Shown piece after piece: positions 25,976-34,382 of a stretch of 64,000 nt of DNA (its first letter is position 1; each line of letters starts with the position of its first letter). The DNA is taken from NCBI GenBank assembly GCA_964446935.1, contig CAYUQI010000001.1, positions 62,001 through 126,000 of the forward strand, written 5' to 3'. The notes beneath the pieces were generated by a model. The model made no database searches, was not told where the DNA came from, and saw only the letters and a program-made list of their open reading frames with translations. This DNA comes from UASB124 sp964446935 (GTDB lineage: Bacteria; Babelota; Babeliae; Babelales; RVW-14). The position numbers were made by a program, and so were the translations under genes.

Positions 25976-26661
25976 CCATTATGGCGCATGCTTTTAATGC
26001 GCGCAAATATCATAGGAATCACGATGTCTGATAAAGTGCAAGGAATAAGAACTGCACATATAAGAAAGAGGAACACGAATCCCATGTGTGCCCACCACTC
26101 TGAAAACCCAAAACTTACTAAATATAATATTGATGCCATGGAGCTGACCAAGATGTGAAAAAAATGGAATCCAAGTGAATAGATAATTTTCAAATTATTA
26201 TCATGTAAACTCATGGCCCAGCCATTAATCATTCCAACAATGAGAAATGGTAAAACGGTATCAAGGTGTGTAATAAAACACCAGTGAAAATGCATATGGA
26301 GGTTGATGATTGTGCCTCCAAGATAGGGGAGAAAGGCGTCAGAAATGGTGCAAAAGACAGCTGGAACAATTAGTCCAACAATGATACCGCCAACAATACT
26401 TTTGGAAAACCGGCGAAATGTTAGGACTGTTCCTGTTGCCGCAAAGAGCAAATGTAGAAAGTGAAAATTGTGGAAGAGCCGATAACTTGTTACCGCTTGT
26501 TGCTGTTCAGTAAAAACAGACGAAATAAGGCTTAAAACAATCATACTAATTGCGACGGAAAAAATTGCATAGGGGAAATGGCATAAAAGCTCTTCCCAGA
26601 CTGTATGATGATGTTCAAGGGTAGCATGATCATGCTCATGTGGTTCGTGAAGGTTACTCAT
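25972..26661 (-). CDS. His-rich multi-pass membrane protein coupled to potA
   Basis: 229 residues, family not recognised. The cytosolic or periplasmic N-terminus has seven histidines in residues 5-19 (HEPHEHDHATLEHHH). Five to six membrane helices follow, with further His clusters (NLHMHFHWCF; GFHFFHIL). Such His density suggests binding of a divalent metal such as Zn, Ni or Co; a CbtA-like cobalt transporter is one alternative. The 3' end overlaps potA by 4 nt, so it is the first gene of the pot operon. Metal binding and any link to polyamine uptake are inference. Confidence 0.65.
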   Translation of the reverse strand: MSNLHEPHEHDHATLEHHHTVWEELLCHFPYAIFSVAISMIVLSLISSVFTEQQQAVTSYRLFHNFHFLHLLFAATGTVLTFRRFSKSIVGGIIVGLIVPAVFCTISDAFLPYLGGTIINLHMHFHWCFITHLDTVLPFLIVGMINGWAMSLHDNNLKIIYSLGFHFFHILVSSMASILYLVSFGFSEWWAHMGFVFLFLICAVLIPCTLSDIVIPMIFARIKSMRHNG

Positions 26662-26784
26662 TCTTTTTTTGCCTCTTATGTCTCTTCGATAAGCCTCTGT
26701 AAATCAGGAAAACATACCAATGTGTTAAATATTACTCCATTGACGCGCAAAGTAAAGAAAACATTTTAATAACCATCTTACCTA

Positions 26785-27531
26785 TTATGAGGCTGATACT
26801 CGAAATTGAATATGTAGTTTGCCAGAAAGATCAATAATTGCCCCTGCTGTTGGTTGCTGATCAACAATTTTACATGATGTACAGACATGTTCAGGACTAT
26901 TTAAATGAGGCTCTACGTGGAATATTTCTGCTCGAATATTGAACTGGCGGAGTGCTTCTTCTATTTCATTAATCGTTGCCCCTCGAAAGTTAGGCATAAT
27001 AAAAACCATAGGTTTGCCGTCGGAAATATAAACCAGAGCTCGCTTATTGATGAGCTCGCTGGCTGCTGGGGGATAATGGGCGATGCACATGCCCATTGGA
27101 TAATTGGTAAGGAGATTTACTTGCGTAAGATCAAAGCCCTTTTTGGCTGCTATTTCCATTACTTCTTTGTGTCTTTTTCCCCATAAATCAGGCATTTGCA
27201 TCTGATGTTGTTTGGTTGAAAGAATAACAAACACGGTCTGGTTGGGACGGATTTTTTGTTTAGCGTGGGGAAGCTGATCAATGATGGTGCCTTCTGGTAA
27301 CATTGGATCTTCTCGTTCTTGTAGAAGTCGTATTCCTAGGTGGTGTTGCGAGAGGAGAAAAACCCCTTCTTGGAGCGATTTTCCTATGACATTAGGAGTT
27401 TCAAGGTTGGTTTTGTGTAAAACATACCCAATGATGATATAGCCGAATGCAAAACAGATAAATGGAATGAACCATAATAACGAACGATAGATACTGCGAG
27501 AATGAGTTTTGGCGATGAATGATGGTTTCAT
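26785..27531 (-). CDS. Membrane-anchored PASTA-domain protein
   Basis: 248 residues. One membrane helix (about 17-37) is followed by three PASTA-type repeats: TPNVIGKSLQEGVFLLSQHHLGI, MPDLWGKRHKEVMEIAAKKGFDL, and MPNFRGATINEIEEALRQFNI, each ending in the typical VxxQxPxxG-like strand (IIDQLPHAKQKI, IAHYPPAASELI, IVDQQPTAGAII). PASTA domains bind peptidoglycan fragments. There is no kinase or penicillin-binding domain, so this may be a scaffold for cell-wall machinery. It lies just 22 nt downstream of the RNase P RNA on the same strand. Confidence 0.85.
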   Translation of the reverse strand: MKPSFIAKTHSRSIYRSLLWFIPFICFAFGYIIIGYVLHKTNLETPNVIGKSLQEGVFLLSQHHLGIRLLQEREDPMLPEGTIIDQLPHAKQKIRPNQTVFVILSTKQHQMQMPDLWGKRHKEVMEIAAKKGFDLTQVNLLTNYPMGMCIAHYPPAASELINKRALVYISDGKPMVFIMPNFRGATINEIEEALRQFNIRAEIFHVEPHLNSPEHVCTSCKIVDQQPTAGAIIDLSGKLHIQFRVSAS

Positions 27532-27552
27532 AAGTTTATATTTTTAGTGGCT

Positions 27553-27939
27553 CGTGGTGATGTGAGGTGTACTTGTAAGCTGGATTTTGTTCCATAGTTA
27601 CCTATGGCAGCAACCATTTATCTTAGCGACATACCCGCATGTCATTAAGAACAGGAGACTTTCAACATGCCTATTTTGTCTTGCTCCGAATGGGGTTTGC
27701 CCAAGAGGTCTATTGCTATACCTCTGCGTGCGCTCTTACCGCACGGTTTCACCCTTGCCATTTATTACAATGGCGGTTTATTTTCTGTGGCACTTTCCGT
27801 GAGCTTACGCCCCCCTCGCTTGTGTCTGTAGACCGAGATCGTCAGACCTTACGAGGCATTCTTCCTGTTAGGAGTCCAGACTTTCCTCCCCTTGGCCGAA
27901 ACCAAGGAGCGATTGCTCCGCATACCCCACATAACCACG
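27553..27939 (-). ncRNA. rnpB: RNase P RNA, bacterial type A-like
   Basis: Catalytic RNA that matures tRNA 5' ends. On the minus strand it contains CR-I GGAGGAAAGTC (27879-27889) followed by TGGACTCC, then GAAAGTGCCACAGAAA and AACCGCC, GGGTGAAACCGTGCGGTAAG, GAGCGCACGC, and near the 3' end GAACAAAATCCAGCTTAC. The ends are set by P1: CGTGGTTATGTGGGGT at the 5' side pairs with ACCTCACATCACCACG at the 3' side, 15 of 16 positions. Length is about 387 nt. The first 91 nt overlap the 3' end of the upstream membrane-protein frame. Confidence 0.95.
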
Positions 27940-28352
27940 TATCCTATTAATAGGTTAATAAAAATTTTCATATTTGTCACGCCCCAGGATAGGGGGATTT
28001 CCTTAATAAATCGGTAAAAAACGATATTTTCCAACATAAAAAAAAGAATGATGCTTATGCCAAAAAGTACCATATGAGCGTGCAGAAGGGTAAATCTGAC
28101 TTTTTCTAAAATCCATAGCCAAGGAATGATGAAGAGTAGAATAAATCCATATTGTCCATGGCAGGAAAAATCTTGAAGCAAAAGCGTGAAGAGCGCCAAT
28201 CCACCGGCGAGATACTGATTTTTTAGCGGCTGTTGTAGAAGGAGGATAAAAAAATAGGATAACGTACTATAAAAAATCCATTGATAGACGAGTATATTGC
28301 CAATTAGATCGAATAATAAACACCCAAAGGGTATCAACAATATCGTGATCAT
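27849..28352 (-). CDS. Small multi-pass membrane protein whose 3' end overlaps rnpB
   Basis: 167 residues from the ATG at 28352, chosen because it overlaps the stop of the MBL-fold gene as ATGA. Four to five membrane helices are visible. Size, topology and the DFSCHGQYGFILLFIIPWLW segment recall MreD-type rod-shape proteins, but the similarity is too weak to name it. The last about 30 codons lie within the 5' domain of the RNase P RNA, so the C-terminus (RSLVSAKGRKVWTPNRKNAS) is dictated by RNA-conserved sequence. Expression of that tail is unproven. Confidence 0.6.
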   Translation of the reverse strand: MITILLIPFGCLLFDLIGNILVYQWIFYSTLSYFFILLLQQPLKNQYLAGGLALFTLLLQDFSCHGQYGFILLFIIPWLWILEKVRFTLLHAHMVLFGISIILFFMLENIVFYRFIKEIPLSWGVTNMKIFINLLIGYVVMWGMRSNRSLVSAKGRKVWTPNRKNAS

Positions 28353-29341
28353 GGTTGCAATGCCTGTGGTTCGCAAAATTTGCAGACATGGAGGTGTTTG
28401 GTACCAATAAGGGATTGCTGCAAAGCCCATTGCTCTTGAAGCTGTTCAATGGGACCCAAAAATGAATCAGTGCCAAACATAAAGGTGCCCCAATGCATAG
28501 GGAACATGTGCTGAGCGTCAAGGGCTGCAAGGGCTTGGATTGATTGCGGTGCATCCAAATGGCATTCATCAAGTAACGTACGTGGTTGGTAAGGTGAGAT
28601 AGGAAGCATTGCTGCCAGAAGAGGTCCAAATTTTTGGTTAATGGCTGTAAAGTGACTTCCCCATGCGGTATCGCCAGCAAAGTAAATATTAGTATTGTTG
28701 TATGTTATCATCCAACTTCCCCAGAGCGATCGATTGGTATCCCAAAGCCCGCGACCGGTCCAATGTTCAGCTGGTAAAAAGGTTATCCTGAGAGACGTGT
28801 TGTTTTTGGTAATAGTGGTTTCATCCCACCAGGTAAATTCTTTGGCCTTATTAAAGCCTCTGGTGAGCAACCAGGTAACGTTGCCTAAGGGGGCAAAGAC
28901 CGCTGGCCGGTGCTTGCTGAGCGTAAGCATGCTTTGTTCATCCATATGATCGCGATGATTGTGTGATATGAGTATCAGGTCAATAGGTGGCAGTTGCTGA
29001 AGGTCGATAGGAGAAGGGAGAAAACGTGGGATAAGTGGTGATATTTCAAAAAACGCAGGGTCGGTGAGGATGTTTAATCCGCCAACTTGAATGAGAAATG
29101 TTGCATGTCCAAGCCATGTAATAACAGGGTTGATGGAGTGTTGTATAAGTGGCGCCGTATCTATCCACTGATGAGCACATGCTGCTGCCTGTGTGCGTGC
29201 ATTTCGTACAAAGTTTTTATTGTTTTTTCGATGTTTGGAAATTATTAGTGACGTATGAACCATATGCTTCATACGTGATACAATTGAATCTTTTGTATTA
29301 TTGTAAAACCGGCCGCAAAAAAGATATGGTTTGTTGTTCAT
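28349..29341 (-). CDS. MBL-fold metal-dependent hydrolase (UlaG/NAPE-PLD-like)
   Basis: 330 residues. Metal ligands of the metallo-beta-lactamase fold: HxHxDH as His127, His129, Asp131, His132 (SHNHRDHMD), then YFAGDTAWG and PMHWGTF. The ITWLGHATFLIQVGGLNILTDP start and the HWTGRGLWDTNRSLWGSW segment match the group containing UlaG and N-acylphosphatidylethanolamine phospholipase D. The reaction is probably hydrolysis of a phosphodiester or lactone; the substrate is unknown. No signal peptide is seen. Upstream of, and coupled to, the rnpB-overlapping membrane-protein gene. Confidence 0.85.
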   Translation of the reverse strand: MNNKPYLFCGRFYNNTKDSIVSRMKHMVHTSLIISKHRKNNKNFVRNARTQAAACAHQWIDTAPLIQHSINPVITWLGHATFLIQVGGLNILTDPAFFEISPLIPRFLPSPIDLQQLPPIDLILISHNHRDHMDEQSMLTLSKHRPAVFAPLGNVTWLLTRGFNKAKEFTWWDETTITKNNTSLRITFLPAEHWTGRGLWDTNRSLWGSWMITYNNTNIYFAGDTAWGSHFTAINQKFGPLLAAMLPISPYQPRTLLDECHLDAPQSIQALAALDAQHMFPMHWGTFMFGTDSFLGPIEQLQEQWALQQSLIGTKHLHVCKFCEPQALQP

Positions 29342-29362
29342 GGGGATCCGTTAATAACAAAT

Positions 29363-29403
29363 AAAGCCTTTCTATAAAAGAATTATAGGAAGAATGCGGC
29401 TTT
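29363..29403 (-). terminator. Possible terminator after mnmA
   Basis: Nested inverted repeats: outer AAAGCC/GGCTTT and inner CTATAA/TTATAG, followed on the minus strand by TTTATTTG, located between the mnmA stop and the MBL-fold gene start. Confidence 0.4.
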
Positions 29404-29421
29404 TTGGCAAATGAGGGAAGA

Positions 29422-30492
29422 TTATGGTTGTTTGGAGCATTCAGTAATAACCCCACACCCAAGGCAGGTGCCATTATCATAAAAAACAGCAAATTGCCCC
29501 TGGGCTAGCCCTTGGTCATTTCCCTGAATGGTGACTGTGCTGGTTGTTGGCGAAGTGTGAGATAATGAGCACTGATAGGTGAGTTCACCATGGCGGACTT
29601 TTGTTTGCAAATCCGTTTTTTCAGGGGTTGTCCCTGAAATCCAATGCAACTGAGCTACATCAAAATGATTTCGTTGTTTTTCTGGGCTGTAGTAATGATT
29701 TGAAATGTAAACGATATTGCGAGTGGTATCTTTGGCAACAACGAACCATGGACCACCTGAAAGGCCTAACCCCTTGCGTTGGCCGATAGTATAGAACCAA
29801 AAGCCTTCATGTGTTCCGAGTTTTTTTCCTGTTTCATATTCAATCAGATCACCTTCTTTGGTACCCAGATGATGACGAATAAAGTCATCGAAGGGGATCT
29901 TGCCCAGAAAACAAATACCTTGGCTGTCCTTGCGATCTTGATTTGGTAAGTTGAACTGATGCGCCAGTGCTCTGACCTCTGATTTGGTCAAATTGCCGAC
30001 AGGAAAAACAAGCCGTGACAATTGTTCTTGGGACAGATGTGATAGAAAATACGTTTGATCCTTGATGGGGTCTTTGGCTCTTTTTAACAGCCACGTGGTG
30101 CCATCATAAACAACATTTGCATAGTGGCCGGTGGCTATTTTTTCAAACGAGCTGTCGATTTTTGTAAAGAAGCTTCCAAATTTAATGCGCTGATTACATA
30201 AAATATCAGGGCTTGGGGTTCTTCCTGCCTTTACTTCGGCAATGGTGTATGCAACAACCATGTCGCAGTATTCTTGTTGTAGGGGAACCACGTGAAGTGG
30301 AACATTGAGCTGCTTGCAAATAGTTTCTATGTAGCTAAGATCTTCTTCCCATGGACAGCTGCCAAGATAAGAAAGTTCATCTTCAAGCCAAATTTTAAGA
30401 TAAAAGGCCTCAAGCTCGTGCCCCTGATCTTTGAGCAATCGTAGGGATACTGAGCTATCAACACCACCAGAAACGAGTACGGCAATTTTCAT
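29422..30492 (-). CDS. mnmA: tRNA-specific 2-thiouridylase
   Basis: 356 residues. Thiolates U34 of Lys, Glu and Gln tRNAs. The ATP pyrophosphatase P-loop SGGVDSS is at residues 8-14. Catalytic cysteines are in DILCNQRIKFG and GICFLGKIPF. GHYANV, KDQTYFLSHL, VGNLTKSEVR and GEHEGFWFYTIGQRKGLG-like segments are conserved, and the C-terminal beta-barrel domain is complete. Monocistronic, with the downstream region ending in a possible hairpin. Confidence 0.95.
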   Translation of the reverse strand: MKIAVLVSGGVDSSVSLRLLKDQGHELEAFYLKIWLEDELSYLGSCPWEEDLSYIETICKQLNVPLHVVPLQQEYCDMVVAYTIAEVKAGRTPSPDILCNQRIKFGSFFTKIDSSFEKIATGHYANVVYDGTTWLLKRAKDPIKDQTYFLSHLSQEQLSRLVFPVGNLTKSEVRALAHQFNLPNQDRKDSQGICFLGKIPFDDFIRHHLGTKEGDLIEYETGKKLGTHEGFWFYTIGQRKGLGLSGGPWFVVAKDTTRNIVYISNHYYSPEKQRNHFDVAQLHWISGTTPEKTDLQTKVRHGELTYQCSLSHTSPTTSTVTIQGNDQGLAQGQFAVFYDNGTCLGCGVITECSKQP

Positions 30493-30656
30493 CGTATCTA
30501 CATTCCCTTTAAAATTGTAACCACCCTTATTTATTTTTCATAATAGTAATTATAACAAGAATTATTCCTTATTCAAGGGCCTATTTATTAACGTTAGTCT
30601 TTTTCTTGGTGCGGTTGCTATGAAAATGGCTCAATCGGCCCTGTTCAAGCGTCCTT

Positions 30657-30685
30657 TTGACAATAGAGTCCGTACAAATTAAGCT
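30657..30685 (+). promoter_or_regulatory. Possible promoter for the first ankyrin gene
   Basis: Consensus TTGACA at 30657-30662, a 17 nt spacer, then TAAGCT at 30680-30685. The -10 element is poor, so the call is tentative. It lies about 40 nt upstream of the proposed start codon. Confidence 0.4.
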
Positions 30686-30725
30686 TGGAGAAGGTTTTAA
30701 AGTAGCTTAATCTATGGGGGATTTC

Positions 30726-31370
30726 GTGAATAATCGTATAAGTCTTCTTTTCGTTTCGTTCGCTTCGGTTTGTATAGCACAAACGCCGTCGTCTGATAAG
30801 GTGAACAATTTCCCTTTCATGTGTGATGCAACTGTTTCTTATTATGGCAATGCTCTTATATATGCTGCTCAGCATGACAGTGTAGATTATGTTCGAGCAT
30901 GTCTTTGTGAGCCATGTTGTTATGTTGATTGCAAAGGGAAAAATGGGTGTACGGCATTGTGGTGGGCGGCAGCGCGCAACAATCCGGAAATATTGAGGGC
31001 TCTTCTTGCTGCAAAGGCATCGGTTAACATAGCGAACAAAGATGGTTGTACACCATTGATGAATGCTGCAGATAAAGCCAATGTTGAGGCGGTAAGAATT
31101 CTTTTAGATGCCGGTGCTGATGTTAAAGCGGTCAATAATAAGCAGGAAACAGCGTTGCATGCAGCGGCCGGTGGCACGAGCCTTGATGAGTTTGTTTTTG
31201 ATACACGGCAAGAGTCCTGTAAACAACGAAAAACAGAAGAATATAAAACAATAATTACAATGCTTTTAGCTGCGGGAATTGATAAAAAATTGCGTAATAA
31301 AGCTGGCAAAACAGCTTATGAAGTAGCGCTTGAATGTAACAATTTGGAACTTGCAGAACTTTTAAAATAA
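30726..31370 (+). CDS. Exported ankyrin-repeat protein 1
   Basis: 214 residues from a GTG at 30726, preferred over the in-frame ATG at 30714 because the GGGGGAT ribosome site then falls 5 nt upstream and the start aligns with the paralogue. A signal peptide covers residues 1-18 (ending VCIAQ). About five ankyrin repeats are visible: NALIYAAQHDSVDYVRACL, CTALWWAAARNNPEILRALL, CTPLMNAADKANVEAVRILL, ETALHAAA, and KTAYEVALECNNLELAELL. An extra 25-residue Cys/Lys/Glu-rich insert breaks the fourth repeat. It is a tandem duplicate of the next gene. Ankyrin proteins often bind host proteins; secretion is inferred from the signal peptide. Confidence 0.85.
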   Translation: MNNRISLLFVSFASVCIAQTPSSDKVNNFPFMCDATVSYYGNALIYAAQHDSVDYVRACLCEPCCYVDCKGKNGCTALWWAAARNNPEILRALLAAKASVNIANKDGCTPLMNAADKANVEAVRILLDAGADVKAVNNKQETALHAAAGGTSLDEFVFDTRQESCKQRKTEEYKTIITMLLAAGIDKKLRNKAGKTAYEVALECNNLELAELLK

Positions 31371-31429
31371 TGTGTTTAACGTGTTTTAAGGTAGTTGTAT
31401 AACTCTTTTATCCATGGGGGGATATTCTT

Positions 31430-32206
31430 ATGAATAGACGTATTATCATTGTTGCTGTTTCACTTGCTACCGGTTGCTGTGCTGCGGTACCAGCACCTCA
31501 AGGAGCAGGCAATGAACAAGCAGCAACTGCTGAACAGGTAGCGGATTTTAAAGCTCCTGCAGATGCTCCTGTTGCAGTCAAGGCGACAGATCAACAACAA
31601 TCTTCTAGCGCTCAAACAGGTGATAACGATATTGCTTATGTTTCTATAACTGGTCCATTCTATTATGTTGAGCAAGGTACTCTCAGGCCATTGCCGGAAG
31701 CAGAAGTAAAAGGGCTTGCTTTAATACGAGCAGTACAAAAAGGCAACGTTGATGATGTTCGTACGTTGCTTGCACAAGGCGCTTTTGTTGACATGACAGA
31801 TGAATGTGGTTGCACCGCACTGTGGTGGGCTGCAGAGCGCAATAATGTTGAAGTATTAAAACTTCTGATTGATGCAAAAGCTTCAGTGGACAAATCAGAA
31901 AATGTGTATCGTTGTACCCCTCTCATGATTGCTGCTACTGATGCAAACGTTAAGGCGGTGGAAACTCTTTTAGCTGCTGGTGCCAATGTTAAGGCAGTTG
32001 ATAACAAACAAGAAACAGCCTTGCATGCAGCGGCATATTGCAATCTCTATGAGATCGAAAAAATAAAAAAAGAAGAATATAAAACGACAATTAAAGTGTT
32101 CTTGCAAGCAGGCATTGATCAAAAATTGCGTAATGATGAAGGCAAGACTGCATACGACATAGCACTCGAACATGGCGATGCTGACATTGCAGAACTTTTA
32201 AAATAA
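31430..32206 (+). CDS. Exported ankyrin-repeat protein 2
   Basis: 258 residues. The N-terminus MNRRIIIVAVSLATGCCAAV is a signal peptide, with LATGC as a possible lipobox. A low-complexity Ala/Gln/Pro-rich linker (residues 22-65) is followed by five ankyrin repeats nearly collinear with those of the preceding gene (CTALWWAAERNNVEVLKLLI, CTPLMIAATDANVKAVETLL, ETALHAAA, KTAYDIALEHGDADIAELLK). The two genes share the same 3' terminal nucleotides and a similar ATGGGGGGATA ribosome region, so the duplication included upstream sequence. The linker is the main difference between copies. Confidence 0.87.
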   Translation: MNRRIIIVAVSLATGCCAAVPAPQGAGNEQAATAEQVADFKAPADAPVAVKATDQQQSSSAQTGDNDIAYVSITGPFYYVEQGTLRPLPEAEVKGLALIRAVQKGNVDDVRTLLAQGAFVDMTDECGCTALWWAAERNNVEVLKLLIDAKASVDKSENVYRCTPLMIAATDANVKAVETLLAAGANVKAVDNKQETALHAAAYCNLYEIEKIKKEEYKTTIKVFLQAGIDQKLRNDEGKTAYDIALEHGDADIAELLK

Positions 32207-32230
32207 TTCGATTTTTAAACTATTTTTGCA

Positions 32231-32264
32231 TAAGGGGCTGGTGGAAATTTCTACCAGCCCCTTA
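32231..32264 (+). terminator. Hairpin terminator after the ankyrin pair
   Basis: TAAGGGGCTGGT pairs perfectly with ACCAGCCCCTTA around a 10 nt loop, about 25 nt after the stop of ankyrin protein 2. Only a modest T tract follows. Confidence 0.7.
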
Positions 32265-32393
32265 TGTTGTTTATAGCAATAAATGTAATGACTGTCTGCT
32301 TTTATCAAACCATTGCAAGCATCTTTATAGGTATGTTGTTCTAATATATTAGTATTCATAACCATGTTAAGTTTCAAAGAGAGAAAGGAGTTT

Positions 32394-34334
32394 ATGAAAT
32401 TGTTAAGGTACTGTTCTTTATTGCTGTTGCTGTGGTTTGGGAGTTGTTATGGCGAGGGTGATGAAAAGAGTAGTTTGTTTGTTACTCGTGTATCGAACTT
32501 CCCATATCAAAAGATAAAAGATTTTACCTCTATTGATGAGTGTGAAAATTTTTTACGGCACGTAGTACCAGAAATAAAGACCATGTCTCCATGGGAAGCC
32601 CGTAGATATGCTAATGAGTATAATAAGGCGGTTGAGAAATACTATCAGGCTATTGAGGTATTTAAAACAAGTGAAAAGACGTATACAGAAAAAAGGTTAG
32701 ATTACAAAAAAATTTTGGATGCAAATATTTCGGCAAAAAAGGTCAAGGCATCAAGAGGGTTGTGGGAAGCTCTGCAACAAGCCAAAAAGGATTATGAAGA
32801 AAAAAAAGAATATGCTGAACAAGTAACGAAAGAAATGAACCGCATAATAAATGAATATGATGTAGTACGGTCTAGGTATCTTGCTCGAAACAACATTATT
32901 TTAGATACAGTAGAAATGTTTAAGAAACTACTTCAAACCTATAAAGAGCAACTTTATGATACGTCCCCAGAGAATACCAAGAAGGCTGAAGAAACGTATA
33001 CATTGTTGAGCAATGCAGTGCGCAATGTTGAAATCAAACGTAAAAAAATAAAAGAGGCGTTAAATAGTTTTGAGTCGGATGAAACAAAACGCCTAGAAGG
33101 CGACGTCTATGAGATTCTGTGGGGGGCTTATAATGCAACAGGAATTACATCTCTATGGCTTGAAAAGATTTGGGAAGCACGAACTGATGGATCATTAGCT
33201 ATTCTTAATACATTTTTAACTGAGTCAGTACCAGATCTAGAGATTCCAGATTTTAGTAAGAAACCGCTTTCAAATTTTAATGAAATGAGAGGGCTTCTGT
33301 GGCAGGTCCTCAGTCAAATAAAAACGTTAAAAACACGCATTCGTATGCGTGAGAAATTTCAAAAAATGAGTTTAGGGGATCCTGAATTAGTGAAAAAATT
33401 AGATAAAAAAATAGAATTACTTAAAGAAAATGCGGTTAGGTTGAATGCAAAGATCAAATACCTTGCGAATATTTTTAAAAATTTTTTGATAGAAAAGTAT
33501 AAACAGCCACTACAAAAATTTTATACCATAAGACAAGAAGCCGCGAGAGAGTCTTCTGGCCTTGGCGCCACCCAAAGAGAAACTGTTGTTGAAACATTTG
33601 CTCTTGATGTAATAAAACAGAAATATAATAAAAGATTATATCAGGGACAGGGCATTCTCTATTTTGAAGATTTATACAAAGATTTAATCAACGATTTAGA
33701 TGATATTTTAAATAGATTGCATATTGTTTCTGAAAAAATTAAACAAACAAACGAGCAGTGCAAAAAATCAATCAAAAAAGTTACGCAAAAATATCTTGAA
33801 GAATTTGAAAAGTTATCTTACAAGGATGCTTTACCACAACAGAGAAGAAAGGAAGCTTTTGCCGTGGGCAAAAAAGTAGTTATGTTTGTAAAAAATGCTT
33901 TGTTGATCATTGATAAAAAGAATGCTCAGGAAATTAAGAATGAGCTTTTTAAATTTAAATATAAAAAATTTATTGAATTTTTGACGTTTAGACTTTCTCC
34001 TGAAATGAAGGCTGATATCTATGATGATGTTTTTACCAGGGAACGAGGAATGCAATCGGAGATAAGTGAACAACGAAGTAAAGAGATTGTAATAAAGATT
34101 AACTCTTTGTATAACGAATGGATGGCGAGTGTTTCTGGTGGGGAGAAAGCCCAAAAAATCTTTAAGAAAACAGTACGCGCAATAAAGCGAGATTTTAAAA
34201 AACAGAAAGATCAATTAACCACAGAAAAAGAATTTTATGACATTCTCAATAAAGCTTATGCAAATGCTGGAATTACCAAAGATCCAAGGATTGGAATATT
34301 GAGATTTGATGGAGTATTGTTTTCACTAGCTTAG
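32394..34334 (+). CDS. Long exported helical (coiled-coil) protein of unknown function
   Basis: 646 residues from the ATG at 32394, preceded by AAAGGAG. Signal peptide in residues 1-20 (LLRYCSLLLLLWFGSCYG). The mature protein is dominated by Lys/Glu-rich helices with heptad-like patterns, e.g. QAKKDYEEKKEYAEQVTKEM, KKLDKKIELLKENAVRLNAK and NDLDDILNRLHIVSEKIKQT. Two segments share the wording YEILWGAYNATGIT and YDILNKAYANAGIT (about residues 240 and 620), hinting at an internal duplication. No enzyme motif is visible. Transcribed alone, ending at a strong hairpin. A structural or host-interaction role is only a guess. Confidence 0.75.
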   Translation: MKLLRYCSLLLLLWFGSCYGEGDEKSSLFVTRVSNFPYQKIKDFTSIDECENFLRHVVPEIKTMSPWEARRYANEYNKAVEKYYQAIEVFKTSEKTYTEKRLDYKKILDANISAKKVKASRGLWEALQQAKKDYEEKKEYAEQVTKEMNRIINEYDVVRSRYLARNNIILDTVEMFKKLLQTYKEQLYDTSPENTKKAEETYTLLSNAVRNVEIKRKKIKEALNSFESDETKRLEGDVYEILWGAYNATGITSLWLEKIWEARTDGSLAILNTFLTESVPDLEIPDFSKKPLSNFNEMRGLLWQVLSQIKTLKTRIRMREKFQKMSLGDPELVKKLDKKIELLKENAVRLNAKIKYLANIFKNFLIEKYKQPLQKFYTIRQEAARESSGLGATQRETVVETFALDVIKQKYNKRLYQGQGILYFEDLYKDLINDLDDILNRLHIVSEKIKQTNEQCKKSIKKVTQKYLEEFEKLSYKDALPQQRRKEAFAVGKKVVMFVKNALLIIDKKNAQEIKNELFKFKYKKFIEFLTFRLSPEMKADIYDDVFTRERGMQSEISEQRSKEIVIKINSLYNEWMASVSGGEKAQKIFKKTVRAIKRDFKKQKDQLTTEKEFYDILNKAYANAGITKDPRIGILRFDGVLFSLA

Positions 34335-34345
34335 TGTTAGCATTT

Positions 34346-34376
34346 AGAGCGGCGGGTGATTGTAGCCCGCCGCTCT
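34346..34376. terminator. Rho-independent terminator between convergent genes
   Basis: An 11 bp perfect GC-rich stem, AGAGCGGCGGG with CCCGCCGCTCT, around a 9 nt loop and followed by TTGTTTTT on the plus strand. Confidence 0.93.
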
Positions 34377-34382
34377 TTGTTT

